Source: Frankiaceae bacterium (GTDB lineage: Bacteria > Actinomycetota > Actinomycetes > JAVEEB01). Taken from it: DNA of 6,199 nucleotides. The translations under genes and the position numbers were made by a program. Where the stretch lies: the NCBI GenBank assembly GCA_030840665.1, contig JAVEEB010000310.1:1-6199 (forward strand), written 5' to 3'. Positions 1 to 5,371 of the stretch are shown here, piece by piece; position 1 is the stretch's first letter; the number at the start of each line of letters is the position of its first letter. The notes beneath the pieces are model-generated. The model was given only the letters and a program-made list of their open reading frames with translations. It was not told where the DNA came from and did not search any database.

Positions 1-318
1 CGATCGCACGAGCGGCCAATCGTCATCGGCGAACCACGCGGCGTCGGTGCTCACATAGCGCCGCTTGTCCGCGATCCGCACGATCGCCTCGGCCAACGAG
101 CGAAGCAACCAGGCCTCCTGGTCGTCCCGCAGACTGCGGCCGATCACGTCGATGCCCCGCGACTCCCAACCCATGTCGTCGACGAGCCAGGTCACAGCGT
201 CGGCGATGTTGGGCACCCGCGGGTCCCAACGACCGTCGATCAGCTCGGGCACCGAGGCGGCGACGACCTCGAGGCCGGCGACGACGTCCATCCGCCAACC
301 GGGCCAGGCCACGTCCAT
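1..318 (-). CDS. Hypothetical protein downstream of mshA (C-terminus beyond window)
   Basis: A 106-codon open frame starts at the ATG at 318 and runs off the left edge, so the C-terminus is missing. I do not recognise the family. The visible part is rich in Trp and acidic residues, looks mostly helical, and includes an AVTWLVDDMGW segment near residue 41 and DDDWPLVRS at the visible end. There is no signal peptide or membrane span. It follows mshA on the same strand after 38 bases, so the two are probably co-transcribed. It is not the YbjN-like protein that follows mshA in mycobacteria. No clear Shine-Dalgarno sequence precedes the ATG. An in-frame ATG nine codons later (around 291) is an alternative start. 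Codon use fits a real high-GC gene and the overlapping longer minus-strand frame is Arg-rich noise. Confidence 0.6.
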   Translation of the reverse strand, partial: MDVAWPGWRMDVVAGLEVVAASVPELIDGRWDPRVPNIADAVTWLVDDMGWESRGIDVIGRSLRDDQEAWLLRSLAEAIVRIADKRRYVSTDAAWFADDDWPLVRS

Positions 319-356
319 GGCCGAACGATAGCGACCGGAGTCCGGAACCCGAGCCG

Positions 357-1658
357 TCAGCCGGCCGAGACCGCCGACAGGGTCGCGCCCGCGATCGCCT
401 CGCGGTAGGTGTCCACGAGCCCGGCGGCGGTGACCGACCAGCTGAACTCCGCGGCATGGGCGGCAGCGCCCGCCGACAGCCGCGCCCGCCACGGCTCGTC
501 CTGCGCCAGGTCCGTGAGGACGCGCGCGTAGGCAAGCGGGTCGTGGCCCTCGACGAGAACCCCGCTGCGGCCACTCGACACGGCCGTACGCAGACCGCCC
601 ACGGCCGCCGCGACGACGGGGGTGCCACACGCTTGAGATTCCAGTGCCACAAGGCCAAAAGATTCGTTGTACGACGGAACGACCGTCACGGTGGCCGCCC
701 GGTACACGCCGGCCAACTCGTCCGGGGTGACCGGCGGCAGCAGCAGCACGCGGTCCGCGATCCCGAGGTCGGAGGCAAGCTTGCCGAGCCAATCGGGCCG
801 GCCGGTGCCGCTCCCGCTCGCGCCGCCCACGATGAGGACTGTCAACCGGGTGCGCAGCGACGGGTCGCGCGCGACCATCTCGGCGGCCGCGCGCAGCAGC
901 ACGTCCGGCGCCTTCAACGGCTGGATCCGACCGACGAACAGCAGCACCACCGCGTCATCGGAAATGCCGAGGCGGCGGCGAACCGCCCGCCCACTTCCCG
1001 GCCGGAATCGGTCGAGGTCGACACCAGGCGCGATGGTCACCACCTGGTCCGGGTCTGCGTCGTACAACTCGATCAGCTGGCGCGCCTCGTCGTCCGTGGA
1101 CGCCACCAGCTTGTCGGCCGCCGCGACGACCTGCTCCTCGCCGATGACGCGGGCGGTCGGCTCGGGCGAGTCGCCGTCGGCGAGCGCGGCGTTCTTGACC
1201 TTGGCCATCGTGTGCATCGAGTGCACGAGCGGCACGCCCCAGCTCTCCTTCGCCAGCCAGCCCACGTGCCCCGACAGCCAGTAGTGCGAGTGGACGACGT
1301 CGTACGAGCCGGCTCGAATCCCGTCCGCGAACAGCCCGGACGTGAACGCGCACAGCTGCGCCGGGAGCTCGTCCTTCGGCAGGTCCTGCAGGGGTCCGGC
1401 AATGATGTGGCGCACCGTCACGCCGTCCGCGACCTGCACGACCGGGGGCAGCCCGGCGCGGGTTGCGCGGGTGAAGATGTCGACCTCGATGCCCATCGCG
1501 GCGATCCGCCTGGAGACCTCGTCGATCCAGACGTTCATGCCGCCGGCATCGCCGACGCCCGGCTGATCGAGCGTCGAGGTGTGCACAGACAGGGTTGCCA
1601 CGCGGCGCGGCAGGTCGTTGTGCCGCGAACGCCGGCGGATCCCGCTGGGCAACGCCAC
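357..1658 (-). CDS. mshA: D-inositol-3-phosphate glycosyltransferase (mycothiol synthesis step 1)
   Basis: MshA transfers GlcNAc from UDP-GlcNAc to 1L-myo-inositol 1-phosphate, the committed step of mycothiol synthesis in the actinobacterial cytoplasm. The 433-residue product is a GT-B fold, family 4 glycosyltransferase. Near the N-terminus it has the MshA-typical loop [11 protein letters not shown] (residues 34-44). It also has [12 protein letters not shown] (123-134) and [11 protein letters not shown] (146-156), which line the acceptor pocket in characterised MshA. The donor-site motif [11 protein letters not shown] is at 241-251 (R244, K249), and the C-terminal [12 protein letters not shown] is at 329-340 (E332, E340), the EX7E motif of GT4 enzymes. 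The length is close to the roughly 420-480 of known MshA. The GTG start at 1658 is preceded by GGAG (1665-1668) with a 6-base spacer, and homology begins shortly after it ([11 protein letters not shown]). A SigR-like promoter lies upstream at 1703-1729. Confidence 0.96.
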   Translation of the reverse strand: MALPSGIRRRSRHNDLPRRVATLSVHTSTLDQPGVGDAGGMNVWIDEVSRRIAAMGIEVDIFTRATRAGLPPVVQVADGVTVRHIIAGPLQDLPKDELPAQLCAFTSGLFADGIRAGSYDVVHSHYWLSGHVGWLAKESWGVPLVHSMHTMAKVKNAALADGDSPEPTARVIGEEQVVAAADKLVASTDDEARQLIELYDADPDQVVTIAPGVDLDRFRPGSGRAVRRRLGISDDAVVLLFVGRIQPLKAPDVLLRAAAEMVARDPSLRTRLTVLIVGGASGSGTGRPDWLGKLASDLGIADRVLLLPPVTPDELAGVYRAATVTVVPSYNESFGLVALESQACGTPVVAAAVGGLRTAVSSGRSGVLVEGHDPLAYARVLTDLAQDEPWRARLSAGAAAHAAEFSWSVTAAGLVDTYREAIAGATLSAVSAG

Positions 1659-1702
1659 GCCATTCTCCGTTCGCCACTTATCGCGGATGTAGTGCCCGAT
1701 TC

Positions 1703-1729
1703 AACGATCGATCCCAGGAGGGACGTTCC
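1703..1729 (-). promoter_or_regulatory. Candidate SigR/SigH-type (thiol-stress ECF) promoter of mshA
   Basis: On the minus strand, GGAAC (1729-1725) and GTT (1705-1703) are separated by 19 bases. This fits the Streptomyces SigR consensus GGAAT-N18/19-GTT with one change in the -35 element. A start site about 7 bases past the GTT would give a leader of roughly 35-40 bases to the GTG at 1658. In Streptomyces coelicolor mshA is a known SigR target, which makes the match more credible than its short length alone would. The overlapping housekeeping-like pair TTGAAT (1704-1699) and GATAAG (1682-1677), spacer 16, could be a second promoter. Confidence 0.5.
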
Positions 1730-1779
1730 CACACCGCGCTCGGTGCAACGCCGGACGGGGCCTCAATTCATCCCGGAAG

Positions 1780-2148
1780 TCAGCGGCGGCGATGCGCTGC
1801 GCGGTAGCGCTCGATCACCTGATGGGAAACGCCGCCCCTGCGCGACACCGGGAGGCCCTCGTCAAGCGCCCACGTGCGGATCGCCTCGAGGTCCTCGTGC
1901 GGCTGGAGCGGGAGCGCGCCGCGGCCCAGACCCGCGGCCGAGCGCCTGCGGTGGGCGTCGGCGCCCGCGGCCAGATAGGGCTCCAGCACCTTCGCCAATT
2001 CCGCCCGGTGCTCGCCGCAGATCTCTATCGCCGGCACCCGTCGACGCCCGAATGTGACGATCACCGTGTCTTCCGCCGGCACCACGCGAGAATCGGGGAG
2101 TGACAGGCAGACGGAGCACGGCTTCGGGGCGCGTGGACGAGACAACAT
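1780..2148 (-). CDS. Lsr2-like nucleoid/DNA-binding protein with Cys/His metal-binding pattern
   Basis: The 122-residue product has the two-part layout of Lsr2, a nucleoid-associated silencer that binds AT-rich DNA. Residues 27-62 (DTVIVTFGRRRVPAIEI then LAKVLEPYLAAG) align by eye with the Lsr2 N-terminal oligomerisation domain. Residues 84-119 contain LEAIRTWALDEGLPVSRRGG and VIERYRAAH, the C-terminal DNA-binding helices. Two things are odd. The RGR minor-groove motif of Lsr2 reads R104-G105-G106, so the second Arg is missing. There is also an added C11-x2-C14 and C44-x2-H47 pair suggesting a zinc site. The ATG at 2148 was chosen because homology begins soon after it and an upstream extension would run through the divergent methyltransferase gene. 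Only a weak AGGG precedes it. It lies 121 bases upstream of mshA on the same strand. It is probably a paralogue rather than the main Lsr2. Confidence 0.8.
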   Translation of the reverse strand: MLSRPRAPKPCSVCLSLPDSRVVPAEDTVIVTFGRRRVPAIEICGEHRAELAKVLEPYLAAGADAHRRRSAAGLGRGALPLQPHEDLEAIRTWALDEGLPVSRRGGVSHQVIERYRAAHRRR

Positions 2149-2155
2149 CGCCCTA

Positions 2156-2171
2156 TTGTCCGCCTTGTCCG
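2156..2171. repeat. Tandem TTGTCCG direct repeat in divergent intergenic gap
   Basis: TTGTCCG occurs at 2156-2162 and again at 2165-2171, a 9-base period, inside the 37-base gap between the lsr2-like gene and the methyltransferase gene. Its position would suit an operator acting on either gene, but two 7-base copies in GC-rich DNA may be chance. Confidence 0.3.
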
Positions 2172-2185
2172 GATCGCGACGGGCA

Positions 2186-2962
2186 ATGAGGCCCGTCGGG
2201 GCGGTCACCCGGGGCACCACCGCGCCCAATCGGCTGCGCCGGATCGACCGCTGGACAATCGCGTCGTACGGCGACCTCCTCCGCTCGACCGCGTCACCGC
2301 TGGTCGTCGACCTCGGCTTCGGTGCGTCCCCGGTCACGACGGTGGAATTCGCCGACCGCCTGCGGCTGGTGCGGCCGGGCCTTGACGTATTGGGCCTGGA
2401 GATCGACCCCGTTCGCGTGCTCGCGGCGCAGCCGTTCGCCCGGCCGGGACTCTCGTTCGCGCGGGGCGGATTCGAGGTGCCGTCCCCGCGGCGTCCAGTG
2501 CTGGTGCGGGCCCTCAACGTGCTGCGTCAGTACGACGAGGCGGACGTGGGCGCGGCTTGGGGGCTCATGCAAACGCGCCTCGCCCCGGGCGGGGTGCTCG
2601 TCGAGGGCACCTGCGACGAGCTGGGCCGTCTCGCGTCGTGGGTGGCCGTCAGCCCGGAGGGGCCGCAGACCTTCACGGCCGCTGCGCGCCTCGGCAGCCT
2701 GGGCCGACCCTCGGAGCTGGCCGAGCGCCTGCCCAAATGCCTCATCCACCGCAATGTGCCGGGCGAGCCGGTCCACGCACTCTTCCGGGACCTCGACCGA
2801 GCGTGGGACGTTCACGCGTCGCTGGCCGTTTTCGGGGCGCGGCAACGGTGGCTGGCCACGATCGCCTCGATACGGGAGACCGGGTGGCCGGTGCTGGGCG
2901 GTCAGGTGCGGTGGCGCCTCGGTGAGGTGACGTTGCCGTGGTCGGCCGTGGCCCCGGCGTAG
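2186..2962 (+). CDS. Class I SAM-dependent methyltransferase, substrate unknown
   Basis: The product has 258 residues. The Rossmann-fold SAM-binding motif I is VVDLGFGASP (40-49), followed by an acidic strand LGLEIDP (69-75) that would hold the ribose hydroxyls. Later segments LVRALNVLRQY (106-116) and LAPGGVLVEGTCDE (132-145) match the motif II-III positions of this superfamily. The N-terminal RGTTAPNRLRRIDRW (9-23) is a basic stretch I associate from memory with an actinobacterial methyltransferase subgroup. The substrate cannot be read from sequence. The ATG at 2186 was chosen because the frame remains open back to 2054 but that part overlaps the opposite lsr2-like coding region and shows no conserved features. 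No Shine-Dalgarno sequence is evident, so the transcript may be leaderless or have a very short leader. It probably forms a transcription unit with the next gene, 34 bases downstream. Confidence 0.82.
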   Translation: MRPVGAVTRGTTAPNRLRRIDRWTIASYGDLLRSTASPLVVDLGFGASPVTTVEFADRLRLVRPGLDVLGLEIDPVRVLAAQPFARPGLSFARGGFEVPSPRRPVLVRALNVLRQYDEADVGAAWGLMQTRLAPGGVLVEGTCDELGRLASWVAVSPEGPQTFTAAARLGSLGRPSELAERLPKCLIHRNVPGEPVHALFRDLDRAWDVHASLAVFGARQRWLATIASIRETGWPVLGGQVRWRLGEVTLPWSAVAPA

Positions 2963-2996
2963 GCGGTGCTCCCCACGACATGCGAGCGTTGCTGGC

Positions 2997-3449
2997 ATGA
3001 CCGACGTCCCCCAGCACCAGCACACCGTCTCCAACGGCAAGCGCGACGTGACGCTCGATGAGCTCGCAACCACGCAGCCCGGCCTCGACCGGCTGATGGC
3101 CGAGATCGGGCCGCGGATGCACCGCCTCTACTACTCCGGCCTCGCGGGCAACTGGCCGGCCGCGGTGTACTTCTACCGCTCGACCGTCAAGCAACTGCGC
3201 CTCGCCGCTTGGTCGCGCCCGAAGTACGCGGAATCGATCGAGCGCTACGTCACCGACGACTGCGCGCCCGTCGCCGCGGCCATCAAGGACAGGGACCGCG
3301 ACTCGTTCCTCGCTGCGTACCAGCGCATGGTGGACCGTGCCAACGCCTACCACGACACGTTCGGCTACGGCTTCCTCGTCTGGAAGACGCCCGATCACCC
3401 ACCGGAGGACCTCGACCTCACGCCGGCGACGCCCCCGCCCGCCGAGTGA
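2997..3449 (+). CDS. Conserved hypothetical protein, cysteine-less relative of a cytochrome-like family
   Basis: The 150-residue soluble protein starts at an ATG without an obvious Shine-Dalgarno sequence. It is predicted helical, with MAEIGPRMHRLYYSGLAGNW (34-53), Y-rich helices, SRPKYAESIERYV (73-85) and FLAAYQRMVDRANAYHD (104-120). It ends FGYGFLVWKTPDHPPEDLDL (122-141) plus a Pro-rich tail. From memory, this order (GNW helix, RP motif, acidic helix, then CNACH and GY-FI-P) matches a proteobacterial family of small proteins with a single c-type heme motif. Here the heme motif position reads ANAYH (115-119), so both Cys are absent while the His remains. There is no signal peptide, which fits a cytoplasmic, non-heme-c protein. 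The family assignment is my recognition of a pattern, not a search result. It sits between the methyltransferase and terC genes on the same strand. Confidence 0.72.
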   Translation: MTDVPQHQHTVSNGKRDVTLDELATTQPGLDRLMAEIGPRMHRLYYSGLAGNWPAAVYFYRSTVKQLRLAAWSRPKYAESIERYVTDDCAPVAAAIKDRDRDSFLAAYQRMVDRANAYHDTFGYGFLVWKTPDHPPEDLDLTPATPPPAE

Positions 3450-3462
3450 GGCACCGGCCAGC

Positions 3463-3486
3463 CGGCGGAACCCTCAGGGGTCGCCG
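3463..3486 (+). other. Bulged hairpin in the terC upstream region (possible terminator or leader element)
   Basis: CGGCG (3463-3467) pairs with CGCCG (3482-3486), and inside it ACCC (3470-3473) pairs with GGGT (3478-3481) around a TCAG loop, leaving a GA bulge. It begins 13 bases after the stop of the upstream gene. No T-run follows, so it is not a classic intrinsic terminator. It also overlaps a possible ECF-type promoter, GGAAC (3467-3471), 17 bases, CGTA (3489-3492). Confidence 0.35.
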
Positions 3487-3515
3487 TACGTAGTTCTGGA
3501 GGAGAAGTGTCCCGC

Positions 3516-3529
3516 CCCGGCCCGCCGGG
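3516..3529 (+). other. GC hairpin in terC leader
   Basis: CCCGG (3516-3520) and CCGGG (3525-3529) form a perfect 5-bp stem with a CCCG loop, 12 bases before the GGAGG ribosome binding site of the terC gene. It could influence translation initiation. I could not fit the surrounding 107-base leader to the yybP-ykoY manganese riboswitch often found upstream of terC genes. Confidence 0.3.
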
Positions 3530-3556
3530 ATCACCGCCGTCGGAGGATGTCGCACC

Positions 3557-4495
3557 GTGCACGTCCCGCTCTGGGCCTGGCTCGCTTTCGTCGCGCTGAT
3601 CCTCGTGCTCATCGTCGTCGACCTGCTCGCGCACAACCGCAAGGGCGACGTCACGATGAGGTCGGCGGCGTTGTGGTCGGTGCTCTGGGCCGTGCTCGGG
3701 CTCGCGTTCACCTTCGTGATCTGGGCGGCCTACGGCCGCGAGCGTGCCGGTGAGTACGTCGCCGGCTATCTCATCGAGCGCGCCCTGGCGATCGACAACC
3801 TGTTCGTCTTCGCGCTCCTCATGAACGCCTTCTCCGTCCCGCGCCGCGCTCAGCACAAGGTGCTCATGTACGGCGTGGTCCTCGCCCTGGTGTTCCGCGC
3901 CGTGTTCATCGGGCTCGGGGCGGCGCTGATCGAGCGGTTCGAATGGACGCTGTTCGCCTTCGGGCTCTTCCTCATCTACACGGCCGTGAAGCTGCTGCGT
4001 CACGACGAGATGGAGGTCGACCCGGCGCGCAATCCGCTGCTGCGTCTGATCCGCAAGCGCGTACCGATGACGGAGGAGTACGTCGGGGACAAGGTCACCG
4101 TCGTACAAAATCGTAGGAGGCTCTTCACCCCGCTGCTGGCGGTGCTCGTCGTCGTCGGGACGACCGATGTCGTGTTCGCCGTTGACTCGATCCCCGCCAT
4201 CTTCGCCATTACGACCGAGACGTTCGTCGTGTTCACGTCGAACGCGTTCGCCGTGCTCGGGCTCCTCGCGACGTACTTCCTGCTCGCCGGAATGATGGAC
4301 CGGTTCACCTACCTGAACTACGGCCTGGCCGGTGTTCTGGCCTTCGTCGGGGCCAAGATGCTGCTGGTCGACCCGCCGTTCACCAACTGGTCCACGCACC
4401 TGCCCATCGGCCTCAGCCTCGGCGTCATCGCCGTGTGCATCGGCACCTCGATCGCGGCGAGCCTGCGGCGACCTCTGCGCCCGCCTCTGGCGTGA
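3557..4495 (+). CDS. TerC-family integral membrane protein (Alx/TerC type, metal-ion export)
   Basis: The 312-residue protein has about eight or nine hydrophobic spans (near 5-24, 36-58, 74-92, 104-124, 130-147, 190-210, 222-246, 254-271 and 284-301). It carries the acidic and Asn residues conserved inside TerC membrane helices: D22 in VVDLLAHN, D80-N81 in ALAIDNLFVF, D204 and D210 in GTTDVVFAVDSIPAIFA, and N229 in TSNAFAVLGL. Members are linked to tellurite resistance, Mn2+/Ca2+ efflux and metallation of exported enzymes (Alx, MeeF/MeeY). The exact substrate here is not readable. A central basic loop (about 157-189) is cytoplasmic by the positive-inside rule. The GTG start is preceded by GGAGG (3542-3546) with a slightly long 10-base spacer. 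It is probably expressed from its own promoter in the 107-base upstream gap. No tellurium-cluster partner genes are nearby, which favours a housekeeping metal role. Confidence 0.93.
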   Translation: MHVPLWAWLAFVALILVLIVVDLLAHNRKGDVTMRSAALWSVLWAVLGLAFTFVIWAAYGRERAGEYVAGYLIERALAIDNLFVFALLMNAFSVPRRAQHKVLMYGVVLALVFRAVFIGLGAALIERFEWTLFAFGLFLIYTAVKLLRHDEMEVDPARNPLLRLIRKRVPMTEEYVGDKVTVVQNRRRLFTPLLAVLVVVGTTDVVFAVDSIPAIFAITTETFVVFTSNAFAVLGLLATYFLLAGMMDRFTYLNYGLAGVLAFVGAKMLLVDPPFTNWSTHLPIGLSLGVIAVCIGTSIAASLRRPLRPPLA

Positions 4496-4507
4496 GCGAG
4501 GCCTCGC
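4496..4507. repeat. 12-bp perfect palindrome abutting the terC stop codon
   Basis: GCGAGGCCTCGC is fully self-complementary and begins at the base after the TGA stop. As RNA it could form a 4-bp stem with a GGCC loop. No T-run follows, so a terminator role is possible but not shown. Confidence 0.4.
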
Positions 4508-4514
4508 AGGCGTG

Positions 4515-4560
4515 GACACGGGCGCTGTCACTTTCAGAGTGAGCAACGTGGGTTCGTGTC
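4515..4560 (+). other. Nested inverted repeats upstream of the acidic hypothetical gene
   Basis: GACACG (4515-4520) is complementary to CGTGTC (4555-4560). Enclosed within it, TCACT (4528-4532) and AGTGA (4538-4542) form a second stem around a TTCAG loop. The structure ends 30 bases before the ATG at 4591 and lies entirely in non-coding sequence. It could be a transcript leader fold or an operator. Stem lengths of 5 to 6 are modest evidence. Confidence 0.3.
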
Positions 4561-4590
4561 ATCGCGCCGCGGGTGGGGAAGCATCGCGAC

Positions 4591-4953
4591 ATGACTCTGG
4601 CGATCTTGCGCGGTGGCGCACACGATGGAAAAACGACCGACGTTGCGGACGGCGTCACGCGACTGGTGACGGTCTCCGACGCCCCGGGACTCCTCGACGT
4701 GTACGAACTCCTCGACGACGAGACCCACGTGGCCGCCGACACGGACGATCCTGAGTTCGTCTTCGAGTTCACCAGCCAGGAGCCCGCGGGTTCCATCGCG
4801 CCGGAGATGCTGCACATGCCCGGCCCGGCCTATGGCGACGGCGACGGGCACCTCGGGGCCGGTGATGTTTACGTCGACCCTGCGGACCTGCTCGCAGCCG
4901 AGCAGTCCGCGCACGCCGCGGGCGACGACGTCGACGAGTCCCACCTGCGCTGA
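4591..4953 (+). CDS. Very acidic small hypothetical protein
   Basis: The product has 120 residues of unknown function. It opens with a beta-rich segment TLAILRGGAHDGKTTDV (2-18), whose GG-x-x-DG turn recalls small actinobacterial and phage proteins. Then come VYELLDDE (37-44) and EFVFEFTSQ (55-63). The rest, including DGDGHLGAGDVYVDPADLL (83-101) and the tail GDDVDESHLR, is low in complexity. I count about 26 Asp/Glu against only four Lys/Arg, so it should be strongly acidic. There is no signal peptide, membrane span or Cys. The ATG at 4591 is preferred over an in-frame GTG at 4573. Homologous-looking sequence starts with the ATG, and neither has a strong ribosome binding site (GGGG lies 12 bases upstream of the ATG). 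It may be transcribed alone, with structured sequence on both sides. Confidence 0.65.
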   Translation: MTLAILRGGAHDGKTTDVADGVTRLVTVSDAPGLLDVYELLDDETHVAADTDDPEFVFEFTSQEPAGSIAPEMLHMPGPAYGDGDGHLGAGDVYVDPADLLAAEQSAHAAGDDVDESHLR

Positions 4954-5006
4954 CCCCGCACGGCCGCCGACCCGCCGCCTCCTGGATGTCACTCGTTCGC
5001 GCGGTT

Positions 5007-5033
5007 AAGCGTCTCGGCCGATTCGCCGAGCTT
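5007..5033 (+). terminator. Possible hairpin terminator after the acidic hypothetical gene
   Basis: CTCGGC (5013-5018) pairs with GCCGAG (5025-5030) across a CGATTC loop, and AAG (5007-5009) can extend the stem to CTT (5031-5033) past a 3-base bulge. It lies 53 bases after the stop codon at 4953. It lacks a T-run, as is common for proposed terminators in high-GC actinomycetes, so the terminator role is a guess. Confidence 0.35.
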
Positions 5034-5040
5034 GAATACG

Positions 5041-5057
5041 CACCGGTCCAACCGGTG
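5041..5057. repeat. 7-bp inverted repeat (CACCGGT-cca-ACCGGTG) upstream of small membrane protein gene
   Basis: CACCGGT (5041-5047) and ACCGGTG (5051-5057) are perfect complements around CCA. The core ACCGGT is itself palindromic, so it also reads as a direct repeat with a 10-base period, about one DNA turn. It is centred about 55 bases before the ATG at 5105 and could be an operator for a dimeric regulator or a leader hairpin. Confidence 0.35.
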
Positions 5058-5104
5058 GCAACAGACGGTCCGGCCGTTGTATCGGCGAGGCAACTGGAGG
5101 GCGC

Positions 5105-5371
5105 ATGCTGGTGCTCACTGCACTGCTTGTGCCCTGCGGTCTGCTGGTCTTGATGATGGCAATGCAACAGGTGCAGGAACGGCTGCTGCCGCCGGTCGGC
5201 CCGGCGGACATGGTGAACCTGGCGACCACCGTTGAATTGCCGGGATCAGCGTCGGCCGCCGCCTCGCCGTCCGAGCGGCTGATCGTCGTGATCCCCGCTC
5301 AGGTGGCCTACGAGCCGAGCGAGTCCGTGGTCGGCAGCGCGTCGCTGACGTCCGCCTCGCCGTCCCGGTAG
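5105..5371 (+). CDS. Small single-span membrane protein, function unknown
   Basis: The 88-residue product starts at an ATG with a strong ribosome binding site (GGAGG at 5096-5100, 4-base spacer). Residues 2-20 (LVLTALLVPCGLLVLMMAM) form one hydrophobic helix. A short amphipathic stretch QQVQERLLPP follows, then a Ser/Ala/Pro-rich tail likely to be disordered. The Cys at residue 11 is not in a convincing lipobox. The topology could be an anchored small protein with its tail on either side of the membrane. Its last 21 codons and stop lie antisense to the end of rsiG. The strong ribosome binding site and hydrophobic N-terminus support a real gene, while the tail's reading may be constrained by the overlap. 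I do not recognise a family. Confidence 0.6.
   Translation: MLVLTALLVPCGLLVLMMAMQQVQERLLPPVGPADMVNLATTVELPGSASAAASPSERLIVVIPAQVAYEPSESVVGSASLTSASPSR

Noticed and set aside
1661..1677. Alternative mshA starts: ATG at 1663 and GTG at 1677.
   Set aside because: Both are in a different reading frame from the MshA motifs. The in-frame GTG at 1658 has GGAG at a 6-base spacing.
1678..1704. WhiG/FliA-like promoter upstream of mshA (TTGA-N15-CGCGATAA, minus strand).
   Set aside because: The -10 half matches 6 of 8 but TTGA is a poor TAAA. It overlaps a better SigR-type match and a housekeeping-like pair, so I do not claim it.
456..2057. A 533-codon plus-strand open frame antisense to mshA and the lsr2-like gene.
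   Set aside because: Its translation is Arg/His/Ala-rich without recognisable motifs, as expected opposite a high-GC gene. mshA on the other strand is unmistakable.
2054..2185. Upstream extension of the methyltransferase to an earlier ATG.
   Set aside because: It overlaps about 95 bases of the lsr2-like coding sequence, shows no conserved features and has no ribosome binding site.
3450..3556. yybP-ykoY manganese riboswitch upstream of terC.
   Set aside because: I could not find the conserved GGGGAGUA-type and GACGAGAC-type loop sequences or the three-way junction in this leader.
3395..4546. A 383-codon minus-strand open frame covering terC.
   Set aside because: The protein is mostly Asp/Glu/Arg/His repeats that mirror the codon bias of terC on the other strand. 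No motif or start site supports it.
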